Below the pieces are notes generated by a model that searched no databases, had not been told where the DNA came from, and worked only from the letters and a program-made list of their open reading frames with translations. Below are positions 26,091-34,888 of a DNA stretch of 64,000 nt, piece by piece (the stretch's first letter is position 1; each line of letters opens with the position of its first letter). Origin of the DNA: Lysobacter antibioticus HS124 (GTDB lineage Bacteria; Pseudomonadota; Gammaproteobacteria; Xanthomonadales; Xanthomonadaceae); contig NZ_HG424443.1 of NCBI RefSeq assembly GCF_000336385.2, forward strand, positions 1 through 64,000, read 5' to 3'. The position numbers and the translations under genes were made by a program.

Positions 26091-26282
26091 GGCTCGGAAA
26101 CTCGCGTTGGGCGCTCGGGGCCGGGGCCGTCTACTGCAACGGGAACCGCGGCCGCCGCGGGCCTTTCTTATGGGCCGCCCGCTCCCGCGAGAGAGGGGCG
26201 AATCGTACCGGCGCGGTACGTTGCCGCGCCGTGAGGCGGTCCGGCCGGCGGATCCTTCCGCAAACGGGGCCGGACCGCGGGT

Positions 26283-27248
26283 TCAGGCATTCTCGCCGAA
26301 ATAGGTCCGGCACCATTCGACCACAAGCGGCAGGCCGCGTTCGATCGCGGTCGCCGGCTCGAAACCGAACGCAGCGTGGGCGCGGGCGGTGTCGGCCATG
26401 GTCTCGACCATGTCGCCGGGCTGCATCGGCTTGTACACCTTCTGCGCCGGCTTGCCGGCCGCGGCTTCGATTACGCCGATGAAATGCTCCAGCTCGACCG
26501 GGGTGTGGTTGCCGAGGTTGAACACCCGGTGCGGCGGGGTCTCGGCCGGCGGGTGGTCGAGCGCGCCGAGCACGCCGGCGACGATGTCGTCGATGAAGGT
26601 GAAGTCGCGGCGCATCTTGCCGTGGTTGAACACCTCGATCGGGCGTCCGGCCAGGACCGCGCGCGAGAACAGCAGCGGCGCCATGTCCGGCCGGCCCCAG
26701 GGGCCGTAGACGGTGAAGAAGCGCAGGCCGGTGGCGCGCAGGCCGTACAGCTGGGCGTAGGTGTAGGCCATCAGCTCGTTGGCGGCCTTGGTCGCCGCGT
26801 ACAGCGAGCGCGGTTTGTCGATGCGCTGGTCTTCCGAGAACGGCGGCACGGCCGAATCGCCGTACACCGAGGACGAGCTGGCATAGGCCAGGTGCTGCAC
26901 GCCGCGGTGCCGGCACAGCTCGAGCAGGTTGACGAAGCCGACCAGGTTGCTGTCGACGTAGGCGTGCGGATGGCTCAGCGAATAGCGCACCCCGGCCTGG
27001 GCGGCGAGGTGGATCACCCGCTCGGGACGGACCTCGTCGAACAGCGCGGCCAGGCCGTCGCGGTCGCCGAGGTCGAGCGCGCGGATATCCACGTCCGGGC
27101 ACAGCGCGGCGACGCGGTCGCGCTTGAGCTGCGGGTCGTAGTAGTCGTTGTAATTGTCCAGGCCGACGACGGCGCGGCCCTGGGCGCGCAGCGCGCGGCA
27201 GACGTTGGCGCCGATGAAGCCGGCTGCGCCGGTGACGAGGATGGTCAT
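26283..27248 (-). CDS. NAD-dependent epimerase, UDP-glucuronate 4-epimerase type
   Basis: A 321-residue extended short-chain dehydrogenase: Rossmann GAAGFIG (residues 7-13), DNYNDYYDPQLKR typical of UDP-glucuronate epimerases, catalytic Y150-x3-K154 in YAATKAAN, and FTVYGPWGRPDMA. Reaction: interconversion of UDP-glucuronate and UDP-galacturonate, for lipopolysaccharide or capsule. It lies 192 bases upstream of the GT2 gene on the same strand, so they may share a pathway. Confidence 0.88.
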   Translation of the reverse strand: MTILVTGAAGFIGANVCRALRAQGRAVVGLDNYNDYYDPQLKRDRVAALCPDVDIRALDLGDRDGLAALFDEVRPERVIHLAAQAGVRYSLSHPHAYVDSNLVGFVNLLELCRHRGVQHLAYASSSSVYGDSAVPPFSEDQRIDKPRSLYAATKAANELMAYTYAQLYGLRATGLRFFTVYGPWGRPDMAPLLFSRAVLAGRPIEVFNHGKMRRDFTFIDDIVAGVLGALDHPPAETPPHRVFNLGNHTPVELEHFIGVIEAAAGKPAQKVYKPMQPGDMVETMADTARAHAAFGFEPATAIERGLPLVVEWCRTYFGENA

Positions 27249-27389
27249 GGAAGCTGCGGCGAGAATGGGGAGGGACGGTTTGCAGATTGAGCGAAGCGGC
27301 GTCGGAGCCGTGTCGCTGCGCCCGCGGCAGCTTGGCCGCGGGCGCCTGAAGCGCAGTTCACTGCCGATTGCCGCAGTGCGGCGGGCGAT

Positions 27390-27824
27390 TTACTGCGCCG
27401 AGATCTGCCGCGCCAGGCCGAAGGCCTCGTCCAGCTGCTCCTGGCTGGCGGCGTCGATCCAGACGTAGACCTTGACCTTGCTCTTGGGCTTCTCGCCCGG
27501 CAGGGAGATCACCGTCTCGCGCGAGTAGGGGCGGGCGTTGCCGACGGTGGCCTTCTTGTGCCAGATCACCGCCTGGCTGCCGACCGTGCCCTTCTCGGCG
27601 CGCGCCTTCTTGGCCGGCTTGAAGCTGCGCTGGCCCAGGTACACGCCCAGGCCGGTGCCGGTGCCGAGGCTGGACGGCAGTTCGAGGTAGCAGATGGTGT
27701 AGTTGGCGCCCTGGCGCTGGCCCCATTTCAGACTTGCATCGTTGAGCTCGGGGCAGGTCCCGTTCGACTGCGCCCAGGCCAGGACCGGTGCCAGCATCAG
27801 TGCGGCGGCGGCCATCCATTTCAT
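27390..27824 (-). CDS. Secreted hypothetical protein
   Basis: A 144-residue protein with a signal peptide (MKWMAAAALMLAPVLAWAQ) and two cysteines (GTCPEL, TICYLE) likely bonded in the periplasm. The mature part is soluble, lysine-rich in the middle (KPAKKARAEKG) and ends in a helical segment EQLDEAFGLARQISAQ. I recognise no family. Start: ATG 27824 is six bases after AAGGAG; an ATG at 27830 abuts that site. Confidence 0.65.
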   Translation of the reverse strand: MKWMAAAALMLAPVLAWAQSNGTCPELNDASLKWGQRQGANYTICYLELPSSLGTGTGLGVYLGQRSFKPAKKARAEKGTVGSQAVIWHKKATVGNARPYSRETVISLPGEKPKSKVKVYVWIDAASQEQLDEAFGLARQISAQ

Positions 27825-27999
27825 GTGCATCTCCTTCTCGGTGTCGGGTTCGGGCCGCAGCGGCGACGCGCAAAGCCCGGCCGGAGGAGTCGGGCTGGGC
27901 GGGCGGCGAATGCGGAGACGCCAGTTTAGTGGATAACGCCGGCGGTTCCGGCGTCGGGGTCACAAGAAAAGCGGCCGGGACCCAGGCGCGGGGCCCGGC

Positions 28000-28464
28000 T
28001 CAGTCGACGGCGGCTGCGCGGTCTTCGTGCGGGTGCCCAGGATAGAAAGCCAGGTCCAGGCCGATCCCGAGCCGAGCCGCCGCGGCCAGCAGGTCGGGCT
28101 CCAGTTCCAGGCCGCAATCGTCGTCGCAGAACAAGCCAATGAAGAACCCGGCGCGGCCGCCTTCCTCGCGCAAGGCCCGCAAGGCCTCGGCATGCAACGA
28201 AAGCCGCCGCAGCCATCCGGCCAGGAATTCTTCCAGGGGCTGCCGTCGCGAGTAGCAGGGCTGCGGCCCCGCCGTGAGGTCGGCGCTCCAGCTCGATTCG
28301 CGGTAGGCCCCGGGCAGGGCCCGGCCGTTCGGGGTCGCGCGAAGATCGCCGGCGCGGCTGTGCCGACAGATGGCTGGATCGAGCTCGAGACCTTCGGTCC
28401 AGGGGCCCAGGTCGGCGTCGGGATGCCGCAGTCGCAGGCTGACCCGGTAGCGGTACGGGTTCAG
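28000..28464 (-). CDS. DUF4279-like protein with probable CTG start, overlapping parB
   Basis: A 154-residue open frame matching DUF4279: N-terminal RYRVSLRLRHPDADLGPW, central LEEFLAGWLRRLSLHAEALRALREEGG, then GFFIGLFCDDDCGLELEPDLL and a final beta-strand LGIGLDLAFYPG. No ATG, GTG or TTG lies upstream of the conserved N-terminus. CTG 28464 fits: it overlaps the parB stop as CTGA and has AAGG seven bases before it. An internal TTG at 28197 would cut off more than half of the domain. Function of the family is unknown; translational coupling to parB may simply reflect position. Confidence 0.65.
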   Translation of the reverse strand: MNPYRYRVSLRLRHPDADLGPWTEGLELDPAICRHSRAGDLRATPNGRALPGAYRESSWSADLTAGPQPCYSRRQPLEEFLAGWLRRLSLHAEALRALREEGGRAGFFIGLFCDDDCGLELEPDLLAAAARLGIGLDLAFYPGHPHEDRAAAVD

Positions 28465-29372
28465 GCCTCGACCTTGCCGCGCAGCTTTTCCAGCACGCCT
28501 TCCAGCGAGTCCAGGTCGGTGTAGTGGATCACCAGGCGGCCCTTGCCGCCGCGGCCGTGGAGCACGTTGACCTTGGCGTTGAGCGATTCCGACAGCTCGC
28601 GCTCCAGGGTCAGGATGTCGGCCTGCGGCTTGGCCTTGGCCGGCTTGGGCTTGCCGGCGGTGGGGATCTTGCCGGCGGCGAGCTGCTGCACCCGGTGTTC
28701 GACGTCGCGCACCGACCAGCCGGCCTCGGCGGCCTGGCGGGCCAGGGCGATCGCCGCCTGCGGGGCCAGGGTCAGCAGGGCGCGGGCGTGGCCCATCTCC
28801 AGGGCGCGGGTCTCGACCAGCACCCGGATCTCGGCCGGCAGTTCCAGCAGGCGCAGCAGGTTGGACACCGCGGCGCGCGAGCGGCCCACGGCCTCGGCGG
28901 CCTGAGCGTGGGTCAGGTCGAACTCGTCGATCAGGCGGGTCAGCGCCTGCGCCTCTTCCAGCGGGTTGAGGTCTTCGCGCTGGATGTTCTCGATCAGCGC
29001 CATCGCGACCACGGTGCGGTCGTCGACTTCGCGGATCACCACCGGGATCTCGCTCAGCCCGGCCAGGCGCGAGGCGCGCCAGCGGCGTTCGCCGGCGATG
29101 ATTTCGTAGGTCCTGCCGCCGCGTTCGCCGATCTCGCGCACGACGATCGGCTGGATCACGCCCTGGGCCTTGATCGACTCGGCCAGCTCGGCCAGCTTGT
29201 CTTCGTCCCAGTGCTTGCGCGGCTGGTACTTGCCCGCGCTCAGCGAATCCACCGGCAGGTGGCGCAGCAGGTCGCCGGGCTGGGCCTCGACCAGGGTCGG
29301 CGCTTCGGCAGCCGCCTTGGGGCCGAGCAGGGCTTCCAGGCCGCGGCCGAGGCCGCGCTTCTTGGCGGTCAT
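28461..29372 (-). CDS. parB: Chromosome partitioning protein ParB
   Basis: A 303-residue ParB: basic start [14 protein letters not shown], ParB/Srx CTP-binding domain with GERRWRAS and [14 protein letters not shown], a helix-turn-helix for parS recognition ([24 protein letters not shown]), a linker rich in Lys/Pro and a C-terminal dimerisation domain. Starts within the parA stop (ATGA). It loads on parS and clamps DNA in a CTP-dependent way, directing origin segregation with ParA. I found no parS consensus in this window by eye. Confidence 0.97.
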   Translation of the reverse strand: MTAKKRGLGRGLEALLGPKAAAEAPTLVEAQPGDLLRHLPVDSLSAGKYQPRKHWDEDKLAELAESIKAQGVIQPIVVREIGERGGRTYEIIAGERRWRASRLAGLSEIPVVIREVDDRTVVAMALIENIQREDLNPLEEAQALTRLIDEFDLTHAQAAEAVGRSRAAVSNLLRLLELPAEIRVLVETRALEMGHARALLTLAPQAAIALARQAAEAGWSVRDVEHRVQQLAAGKIPTAGKPKPAKAKPQADILTLERELSESLNAKVNVLHGRGGKGRLVIHYTDLDSLEGVLEKLRGKVEA

Positions 29373-30187
29373 GCCACGGTCTCCGCGGTGGCGGCGCGCG
29401 CGGCGGCCTTGGCGGCCTGCTCGCGTTCGCGCTGACGGCGCAGCACCTCGCCGGCCAGGCCCATGTAGGCGATGCCGCCGCGGCTGGCCTTGTCGTAGCC
29501 GACGATGCTCTGGCCGTGGCTGGGCGCTTCGGCCAGGCGCACGTTGCGCGGCACGATGGTCCGGAACACGCGGTCGCCGAAGTGATTGATCAGTTCGGCC
29601 GAGACCGCGTTGGCGAGGTTGTTGCGCACGTCGAACATGGTGCGCAACACGCCTTCGATTTCGAGTGAAGGGTTGAGCCGGGCCTTGAGCGCCTCGATGG
29701 TGTCGACCAGCGCGCTCAGGCCTTCCAGGGCGTAGTACTCGCACTGCATCGGCACGATGATCGAATCGGCCGCGGTCAGCGCGTTCAAGGTCAGCAGCGA
29801 CAGCGCCGGCGGGCAGTCGATGATGATGAAGTCGTAGCGGTCGGCCAGCGGCGCCAGCGCGCGCTTGAGCCGCTGTTCGCGCTCGTCCTCGGCCATCAGC
29901 CGGATCTCGGCCGCGGTCAGGTCGATGTTGCCGGGCAGCAGGTCGAACTCTTCCGGGGCGCGCACGATCGCGCTGCCGACCTCGGCTTCGCCGAGCAGGA
30001 CGTCGCAGACCGAATCCTCGAGCTGGCGCTTGTCGATGCCGCTGCCCATGGTCGCGTTGCCCTGCGGGTCCAGGTCGACCAGCAGCACGCGCTTGGGCGC
30101 GCGCGCCAGCGCGGCGGCCAGGTTGACCGCGGTGGTGGTCTTGCCGACCCCGCCTTTCTGATTGGCGACGGCGATGATGCGGGCCAT
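29369..30187 (-). CDS. parA: Chromosome partitioning ATPase ParA
   Basis: A 272-residue deviant-Walker ATPase: KGGVGKTT at residues 11-18, DLDPQGNAT and DCPPALSLLT. ATP-bound dimers coat the nucleoid and are released by ParB. Start ATG 30187 (MARIIAVANQ) follows AGGGGACGAG; an in-frame extension upstream to 30259 lacks family similarity. Lies between rsmG (71-base gap) and parB (4-base overlap) in the conserved rsmG-parA-parB order found near many replication origins. Confidence 0.97.
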   Translation of the reverse strand: MARIIAVANQKGGVGKTTTAVNLAAALARAPKRVLLVDLDPQGNATMGSGIDKRQLEDSVCDVLLGEAEVGSAIVRAPEEFDLLPGNIDLTAAEIRLMAEDEREQRLKRALAPLADRYDFIIIDCPPALSLLTLNALTAADSIIVPMQCEYYALEGLSALVDTIEALKARLNPSLEIEGVLRTMFDVRNNLANAVSAELINHFGDRVFRTIVPRNVRLAEAPSHGQSIVGYDKASRGGIAYMGLAGEVLRRQREREQAAKAAARAATAETVA

Positions 30188-30258
30188 GCGGCTCGTCCCC
30201 TGCTGATTCGGTGTGATGACGGGAGACGGCCGGCGCTCGGCGCCGGCCGGACTGGGCA

Positions 30259-30972
30259 TTATGCCCCAGGGCGGGTTGCGGGGTTCGCGGCCGCGGCGCC
30301 GGCTTCGGCGGCTTCGCCGCGGCGGCCGATCACCACCATGTGGCGCTCGGCGGCCAGGCCGGGCACGCGCATCGGCTCGACCGCGCGCACTTCCCAGGCC
30401 GGCGGCAGGGCGGCGATCTCGTCGTCGGGGCGCACGCCCTTCATCGCCAGCAGCACCCCGCCGGGCTTGAGCAGGTGGCCGCCGAGTTCGAGGATCAGCG
30501 GCAGCGTGGCCAGGGCGCGGGCGGTGATCGCGTCGTAGGCGCCGGGTTCGGCGAAGGCCTCGATCCGCGACTCGGCCACACGCGCGTCCTTCAGGCCGAG
30601 CTGGCGCAGGGCCTCGCGCATGAACCGGGCTTTCTTGCCGTTGCTCTCGACCAGGGTCACGCGCAGGCCGGGCTTGACGATGGACAGCGGGATACCGGGC
30701 AGGCCGGGGCCGGTGCCCAGGTCGGCCAGGGCGCCGCCGCGGCGCGCCAGCGGGTCGACGTAGGCGTGCATGGCCAGCGAATCGAGCAGGTGCTTGGCGA
30801 CCATCTCCTGCGGGTCGCGGACCGCGGTCAGGTTGTAGGTGCGGTTCCAGCGCGCCAGCAGGGCCAGGTAGTCGAGCAGCGGCGCGGACAGGGCCGGTTC
30901 CAGGCCGAGCGCGGACAGGCCGGCTTCGAGCTCGCTGCGCAGCCCGGGCGGCAGAGGGGTGGGGGTCGTCAT
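30259..30972 (-). CDS. rsmG: 16S rRNA (guanine527-N7)-methyltransferase
   Basis: A 237-residue SAM-dependent methyltransferase with [20 protein letters not shown], the SAM loop [13 protein letters not shown] and the [13 protein letters not shown] segment typical of RsmG (GidB). It methylates G527 of 16S rRNA; loss gives low-level streptomycin resistance in other bacteria. The C-terminal ~20 residues are an alanine-rich tail beyond the family core. Ends 50 bases after the PPTase gene begins its own convergent context on the same strand. Confidence 0.96.
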   Translation of the reverse strand: MTTPTPLPPGLRSELEAGLSALGLEPALSAPLLDYLALLARWNRTYNLTAVRDPQEMVAKHLLDSLAMHAYVDPLARRGGALADLGTGPGLPGIPLSIVKPGLRVTLVESNGKKARFMREALRQLGLKDARVAESRIEAFAEPGAYDAITARALATLPLILELGGHLLKPGGVLLAMKGVRPDDEIAALPPAWEVRAVEPMRVPGLAAERHMVVIGRRGEAAEAGAAAANPATRPGA

Positions 30973-31022
30973 CGGCGACAGTATCGCCGATGCCCGGCGA
31001 CGGACGGAAACCCGGGCCGGGG

Positions 31023-31619
31023 TCAGGCCGGACGCGGGCGCCAGGCCAGCGCGCCCAGATAGCCGGGCGCCGGCTCGATCTCGCGCAGGGTCCAGTCCGG
31101 CGCCGCGCCCAGGGCCGGGTCGCACTCGACCAGGCGCAGTCCGCCGGCGCCGTCCTCGAAGCGCAGCTTTTCCAGGCCGAACGACAGGCCGTGGCCGTGC
31201 GCCTTGAGCACCGCCTCCTTGGCGCACCACAGGCGCAGGAAGGCGCGGTCGCGGTCGGGGTGATCGCGCAGCCAGTCGGCCTCGGCGACGCTGAAGAAGC
31301 GTGCCGCGACCTCCAGCGCGCGCGGCCGGCGATGCAGCCGTTCCAGGTCGACCCCGATCCGGGCCTGCCGCGCCAGCGCCACCAGCAGGCGCTCGCCGCT
31401 GTGGCTCCAGTTGCAGTCGTAGCCCTGATGAGGCGGATTCAGGTGCGGGCGCTGGCGCTCGTCGCGGCTCAGGCTCAGGCCCGGGTCGCCGAGCTGCCCG
31501 GCCAGCCAGGCCCGCGCTTCGGGTTCGGCGGGTTGGCCGTGACGATGCGCCAGCCAGGTCCAACGCACCGCATGCGGACCGGCTTCGGCATGGACATCGG
31601 CGGGAGCGGAGACGGACAT
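31023..31619 (-). CDS. 4'-phosphopantetheinyl transferase (Sfp type)
   Basis: A 198-residue pseudodimeric Sfp/HetI-type transferase, which moves phosphopantetheine from CoA to carrier-protein serines. Seen: [19 protein letters not shown] with the metal ligands D91 and E93, and [12 protein letters not shown] (131-142) with E135 and K139. GAGACGGA is close to the start, though spacing to ATG 31619 is short. Divergent from the acyl-AMP ligase gene (170-base gap). Such enzymes activate PKS, NRPS and aryl-polyene carrier proteins. Confidence 0.93.
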   Translation of the reverse strand: MSVSAPADVHAEAGPHAVRWTWLAHRHGQPAEPEARAWLAGQLGDPGLSLSRDERQRPHLNPPHQGYDCNWSHSGERLLVALARQARIGVDLERLHRRPRALEVAARFFSVAEADWLRDHPDRDRAFLRLWCAKEAVLKAHGHGLSFGLEKLRFEDGAGGLRLVECDPALGAAPDWTLREIEPAPGYLGALAWRPRPA

Positions 31620-31789
31620 GAACGGCGTGCTTTGGCGTCGGCCGGGCCGGTCAGCGTAAGCTAAATGCGGGGAACGGACTCAGCCGGCCGGCGTGGCGCG
31701 CGACACGCGCCGTCAGCGCAGGATCAGGCGGGTCCGGGCAAGTTGCAGCGCATGAAGCGGCCTCGGCGGCCGCGGGAAACCACACCAGG

Positions 31790-33178
31790 ATGTCAGCCGT
31801 CGTCGATTCCAGCCTCGTTGCGCTCAGCCAGGACGCTGCGCCGCGCGAATGCCAGACGTTCGCTTTCGTCGCCGGCGATGCGGCCTCCGCGCTCGCGTTC
31901 GGCCGCGACGGCGCGATCGACCGTGCCCGCTTCCAGGCCGAAGTGCGCGCGCTCGCGGCGAGCCTGCCGGCGGCGCGCCATGCGGTGAACCTGTGCGAAG
32001 ACCGCTACCGCTTCCTGGTCGCGCTGTGCGCGGTGGCGGTGCGCGGGCAGGTCAACCTGCTGCCTTCCTCGCGCGCGCCGGCGGTGATCGACGACGTGCT
32101 CGGCCGCTATCCCGACAGCTATTGCCTCGGCGATCTGGCCCTGGACCCTTTGCCGCCGCGCTACGTCCGCCTCGACGCCGAGTTGGCGCGCGCCGACGCC
32201 GCGCCGGCGCTGCAGGCCGATGCCTCGGCGCTGCTGGCGATCGGCTTCACCTCCGGCAGCACCGGCCAGCCCAAGCCCAATCCCAAGACCTGGAGCGCGT
32301 TCCGTACCAGCACCGCGCAGAACCTCGCCGCGCTGCACGACCTGCTGCGCGAGGACGGCACCACCTGCGTGGTCGCCACGGTGCCGCCGCAGCACATGTA
32401 CGGCATGGAGATGTCGGTGCTGCTGCCCTTGCTCGGCCCGGTCGCGGTGCACGCCGGCCGGCCGTTCTTCCCCGACGATGTCGCCCGCGCGCTGGCCGAC
32501 GCGCCCACGCCGCCGCTGCTGGTGACCACGCCGGTGCATCTGCGCGCGCTGGTCGAGTCCGGCGTGGACCTGCCGCCGCTGGCCGGGGTGGTCTCGGCCA
32601 CCGCGCCCTTGCCGGTGGAGCTGGCCGTCGCCGCCGAGGCGCGTTACCGCTGCGAAGTGCGCGAGGTGTTCGGTTCCACCGAGACCTGCGTGTTCGCGCG
32701 CCGCCGCACCGCGCGCGAAACCGCGTGGACGCCGTTGCCCGGCGTGCGCGTGTCGCCGCAGCCGGACGGCACCGCCGTGCATGCGCCGCACCTGCCCGAG
32801 CCGGTGGTGCTGGCCGACCTGATGGAGGTCGACGCCGACGGCCGCTTCGTCCTGCGCGGGCGCAGCGCCGATCTGTTGGAAATCGCCGGCAAGCGCGCCT
32901 CGCTCGGCGATCTCACCCGCAAACTGCTGGCGATCGAGGGCGTGCGCGACGGCGCGGTGTTCCAGCTCGACGCCGCCGACGCGTTCGGCGTGCGCCGCAT
33001 CGCCGCTCTGGTGGTCGCTCCGGATCTGGACGAAGCGACGATCCTGCAGGCGCTGCGGCAAAGCATCGATCCGGTGTTCCTGCCGCGTCCGCTGCGCCGG
33101 GTCGCGGCCTTGCCGCGCAACGAGACCGGCAAGCTGCCGCGCAGCGCGTTGGAAGCGATGCTGCACGCCGCCGGTTGA
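31790..33178 (+). CDS. AMP-binding acyl/aryl ligase
   Basis: A 462-residue short member of the adenylate-forming family, about the size of aryl-polyene pathway AMP ligases. P-loop FTSGSTGQPKPNPKTW (about residues 151-166), VSATAPLP, EVFGSTETCVFA, LRGRSADLLEIAGKR, and the catalytic lysine K448 in NETGKLPRS. It should activate a carboxylic acid as acyl-AMP and pass it to CoA or an acyl carrier protein. Divergent from the PPTase gene, which supports a carrier-protein partner. The acid is not predictable; a 3-hydroxybenzoate-type substrate would fit the pigment genes at the window end. Confidence 0.85.
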   Translation: MSAVVDSSLVALSQDAAPRECQTFAFVAGDAASALAFGRDGAIDRARFQAEVRALAASLPAARHAVNLCEDRYRFLVALCAVAVRGQVNLLPSSRAPAVIDDVLGRYPDSYCLGDLALDPLPPRYVRLDAELARADAAPALQADASALLAIGFTSGSTGQPKPNPKTWSAFRTSTAQNLAALHDLLREDGTTCVVATVPPQHMYGMEMSVLLPLLGPVAVHAGRPFFPDDVARALADAPTPPLLVTTPVHLRALVESGVDLPPLAGVVSATAPLPVELAVAAEARYRCEVREVFGSTETCVFARRRTARETAWTPLPGVRVSPQPDGTAVHAPHLPEPVVLADLMEVDADGRFVLRGRSADLLEIAGKRASLGDLTRKLLAIEGVRDGAVFQLDAADAFGVRRIAALVVAPDLDEATILQALRQSIDPVFLPRPLRRVAALPRNETGKLPRSALEAMLHAAG

Positions 33179-33670
33179 GCGATGCGGCGGCCGGCCGTCG
33201 CTTCGCCGATTCGATTCGAGCGGCGCATGTGGCGGATGAGCGGGTGAACATAGCCGTTCAGTGCGGATCATTGGGTGCGTTTCCTGCACCGCGCGCACTT
33301 CGCGACCGACGGTCGCAACCGGCCGCCGACCGGCGAGGTCGAGGCGCGAATAGCGCGGTTCGCAAAATCGCCGAGCCAGTCGCGGGCGCGCGGCCGCTTC
33401 GTTGCCGCCGACGCTCCCGGGGCGGCGGAAACCCGTCCGCAGGTCGGCCGAAACCGACCGTTCGCGCGGCCCTCGCGAACGGCTGCGCACCGATCTTCAC
33501 GACGCGAAAACACCTTGTTTTCGCGGTTACTGTGCTTCACGCGACACTGATATCGCTCTGACGCAACCATCACGGTGCGCGATTCAGACTGCGAGCGTCC
33601 CCTTTGAAAGGGACGACGGCGGCGCTGCCGCCGCCTCGCGCATCACCCGTGAATCGCTAGGAGAACGCAC
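33179..33670. other. Non-coding gap before the GlsB-type gene
   Basis: About 490 bases without a supported gene. It carries a perfect hairpin (33503-33525: CGCGAAAACA, loop CCT, TGTTTTCGCG) and a CCCCTTTGAAAGGGACGACG segment at 33599. TAGGAGAA precedes the next start. Confidence 0.5.
33503..33525. other. Hairpin with 10-bp arms
   Basis: Exact inverted repeat with a three-base loop; AT-rich arms could form a terminator or an operator. It lies about 145 bases ahead of the GlsB-type gene and 325 after the ligase gene. Confidence 0.5.
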
Positions 33671-33946
33671 ATGCTCGGTATCATCATTTGGCTGGTCGTA
33701 GGCGGTGTCATCGGCTGGATCGCCAGCATGATCATGAGGACCGACGGTCAGCAGGGTATCTTCCTCAACATCATCGTCGGCATCGTCGGCGCGTTCCTCG
33801 GCGGTTGGCTGGGCGGCGTGCTCGGCATCGGTTCGGGCACCATCAACAGCGGCGCTTTCAGCCTCTCGGGCCTGTTGCTGTCGCTGGTCGGCGCGGTGGT
33901 GCTGCTGGCCATCGTCAATCTGTTCCGCCGCGGTCGCGTGCGCTGA
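33671..33946 (+). CDS. GlsB/YeaQ/YmgE family stress-response membrane protein
   Basis: A 91-residue protein of three hydrophobic segments with glycine zippers: GGVIGWIASMIM, NIIVGIVGAFLGGWLGG and LLLSLVGAVVLLAIVNLFRR. This is the transglycosylase-associated family (PF04226), usually induced by envelope or general stress; its biochemical role is unknown. TAGGAGAACGCAC precedes ATG 33671 and a strong terminator follows, so it is a single-gene unit. Confidence 0.93.
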   Translation: MLGIIIWLVVGGVIGWIASMIMRTDGQQGIFLNIIVGIVGAFLGGWLGGVLGIGSGTINSGAFSLSGLLLSLVGAVVLLAIVNLFRRGRVR

Positions 33947-33965
33947 CGCGCCGCGTTGCCGCAAC

Positions 33966-33997
33966 GAAAAAAGCCCGGCTTCGGCCGGGCTTTTTCG
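33966..33997 (+). terminator. Terminator of the GlsB-type gene
   Basis: AAAAAGCCCGGC / GCCGGGCTTTTT with a TTCG tetraloop; U-rich on both strands, so it may work in either direction. Confidence 0.92.
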
Positions 33998-34003
33998 TTG
34001 CGG

Positions 34004-34107
34004 CGGGGATTGGGGATTAGAGATTCGTCAAAGCAAGAGCGATCTCGCTCTTTCGAATCCCGAAGCTCTAATCCCGGCTTTTTACCAATCCCGAATCCCT
34101 AATCCCC
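34004..34107. repeat. GGGATT-type inverted tracts at the xthA 3' end
   Basis: Forward GGGGATTGGGGATTAGAG at 34004-34021; reverse tracts at 34055-34077 (CGAATCCCGAAGCTCTAATC) and 34085-34107 (CCAATCCCGAATCCCTAATC). The last one supplies the final codons and the TAG stop of xthA. Confidence 0.85.
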
Positions 34108-34872
34108 GCTCAAAGCCACCCACGCCGGCGCATGATCGCTGGGGCGGTCCCAGGTGCGCGGTTCGCGGTCGATGCCGGAGGCGACGCAGCGGGCGCGCAG
34201 GGCGTCGGAGACCAGGTTGAGGTCGATGCGCAGGCCGAGGTTGCGGCGGAAGCCGGCCTGGCGGTAGTCCCACCACGAGAACTGGCCTTCGTCTTGGTTG
34301 TGCAGGCGGTAGCCGTCGTGCAGGCCGAGCGCGAACAGGCGGCGCAGCGCGTCGCGTTCGGCGGTCGAGGTCAGGATGTGGTCGTCGTTCCACACCGCCG
34401 GGTCGTGGGTGTCGCGCGCTTCCGGGGCGATGTTGAAGTCGCCGAGCACGATCATGTCCGGGTAGCGCTGCAGTTCCTGCTGCAGCCAGGCGTGCACGGC
34501 ATCGAGCCAGCGCAGCTTGTAGGCGTACTTCTCGGTGCCCACGTCCTGGCCGTTGACCACGTACAGGTTGACGATGCGCAGGCCGCCGACGGTGGCGGCG
34601 ATGACGCGCTTTTGCTCGTCCTCGAAACCGGGGATGCCGACCTGCACGTCCTCGGCGCTGTCGCGCGAGAGGATGGCCACGCCGTTGTAGGTCTTCTGCC
34701 CGGCGAACACGCTGCGATAGCCGGCCTCGGCCAGGGCGGTGTCGGGGAAGCGGTTGTCTTCGAGCTTGGTTTCCTGCAGCGCGACGATGTCCGGCGCGAA
34801 GCCGGCCAGCCACTGTTGCAGGTGCGGCAAGCGCACGTTGAGCGAGTTGACGTTCCAGCTGACGATTTTCAT
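34099..34872 (-). CDS. xthA: Exodeoxyribonuclease III
   Basis: A 257-residue AP endonuclease / 3'-5' exonuclease of base-excision repair: SWNVNSLNVRLPHL, metal ligand E34 in LQETKLED, GDFNIAPEARD, FSWWDYR and the catalytic SDHAPAW near the C-terminus. The reading frame ends in GGG GAT TAG, which are bases of the flanking GGGATTAG repeat, so the repeat provides the stop. Gene is otherwise intact and of normal length. Confidence 0.97.
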   Translation of the reverse strand: MKIVSWNVNSLNVRLPHLQQWLAGFAPDIVALQETKLEDNRFPDTALAEAGYRSVFAGQKTYNGVAILSRDSAEDVQVGIPGFEDEQKRVIAATVGGLRIVNLYVVNGQDVGTEKYAYKLRWLDAVHAWLQQELQRYPDMIVLGDFNIAPEARDTHDPAVWNDDHILTSTAERDALRRLFALGLHDGYRLHNQDEGQFSWWDYRQAGFRRNLGLRIDLNLVSDALRARCVASGIDREPRTWDRPSDHAPAWVALSGD

Positions 34873-34888
34873 GCGGGGCAGTGTAGCG

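Noticed and set aside
28000-30187. parS sites near parAB
   Set aside because: I looked for the TGTTTCACGTGAAACA palindrome on both strands and saw no convincing match; by-eye only, so not conclusive.
33179-33670. 91-codon open frame at 33275-33550
   Set aside because: Low-complexity Arg/Pro/Ala composition, no ribosome binding site, no similarity recognised.
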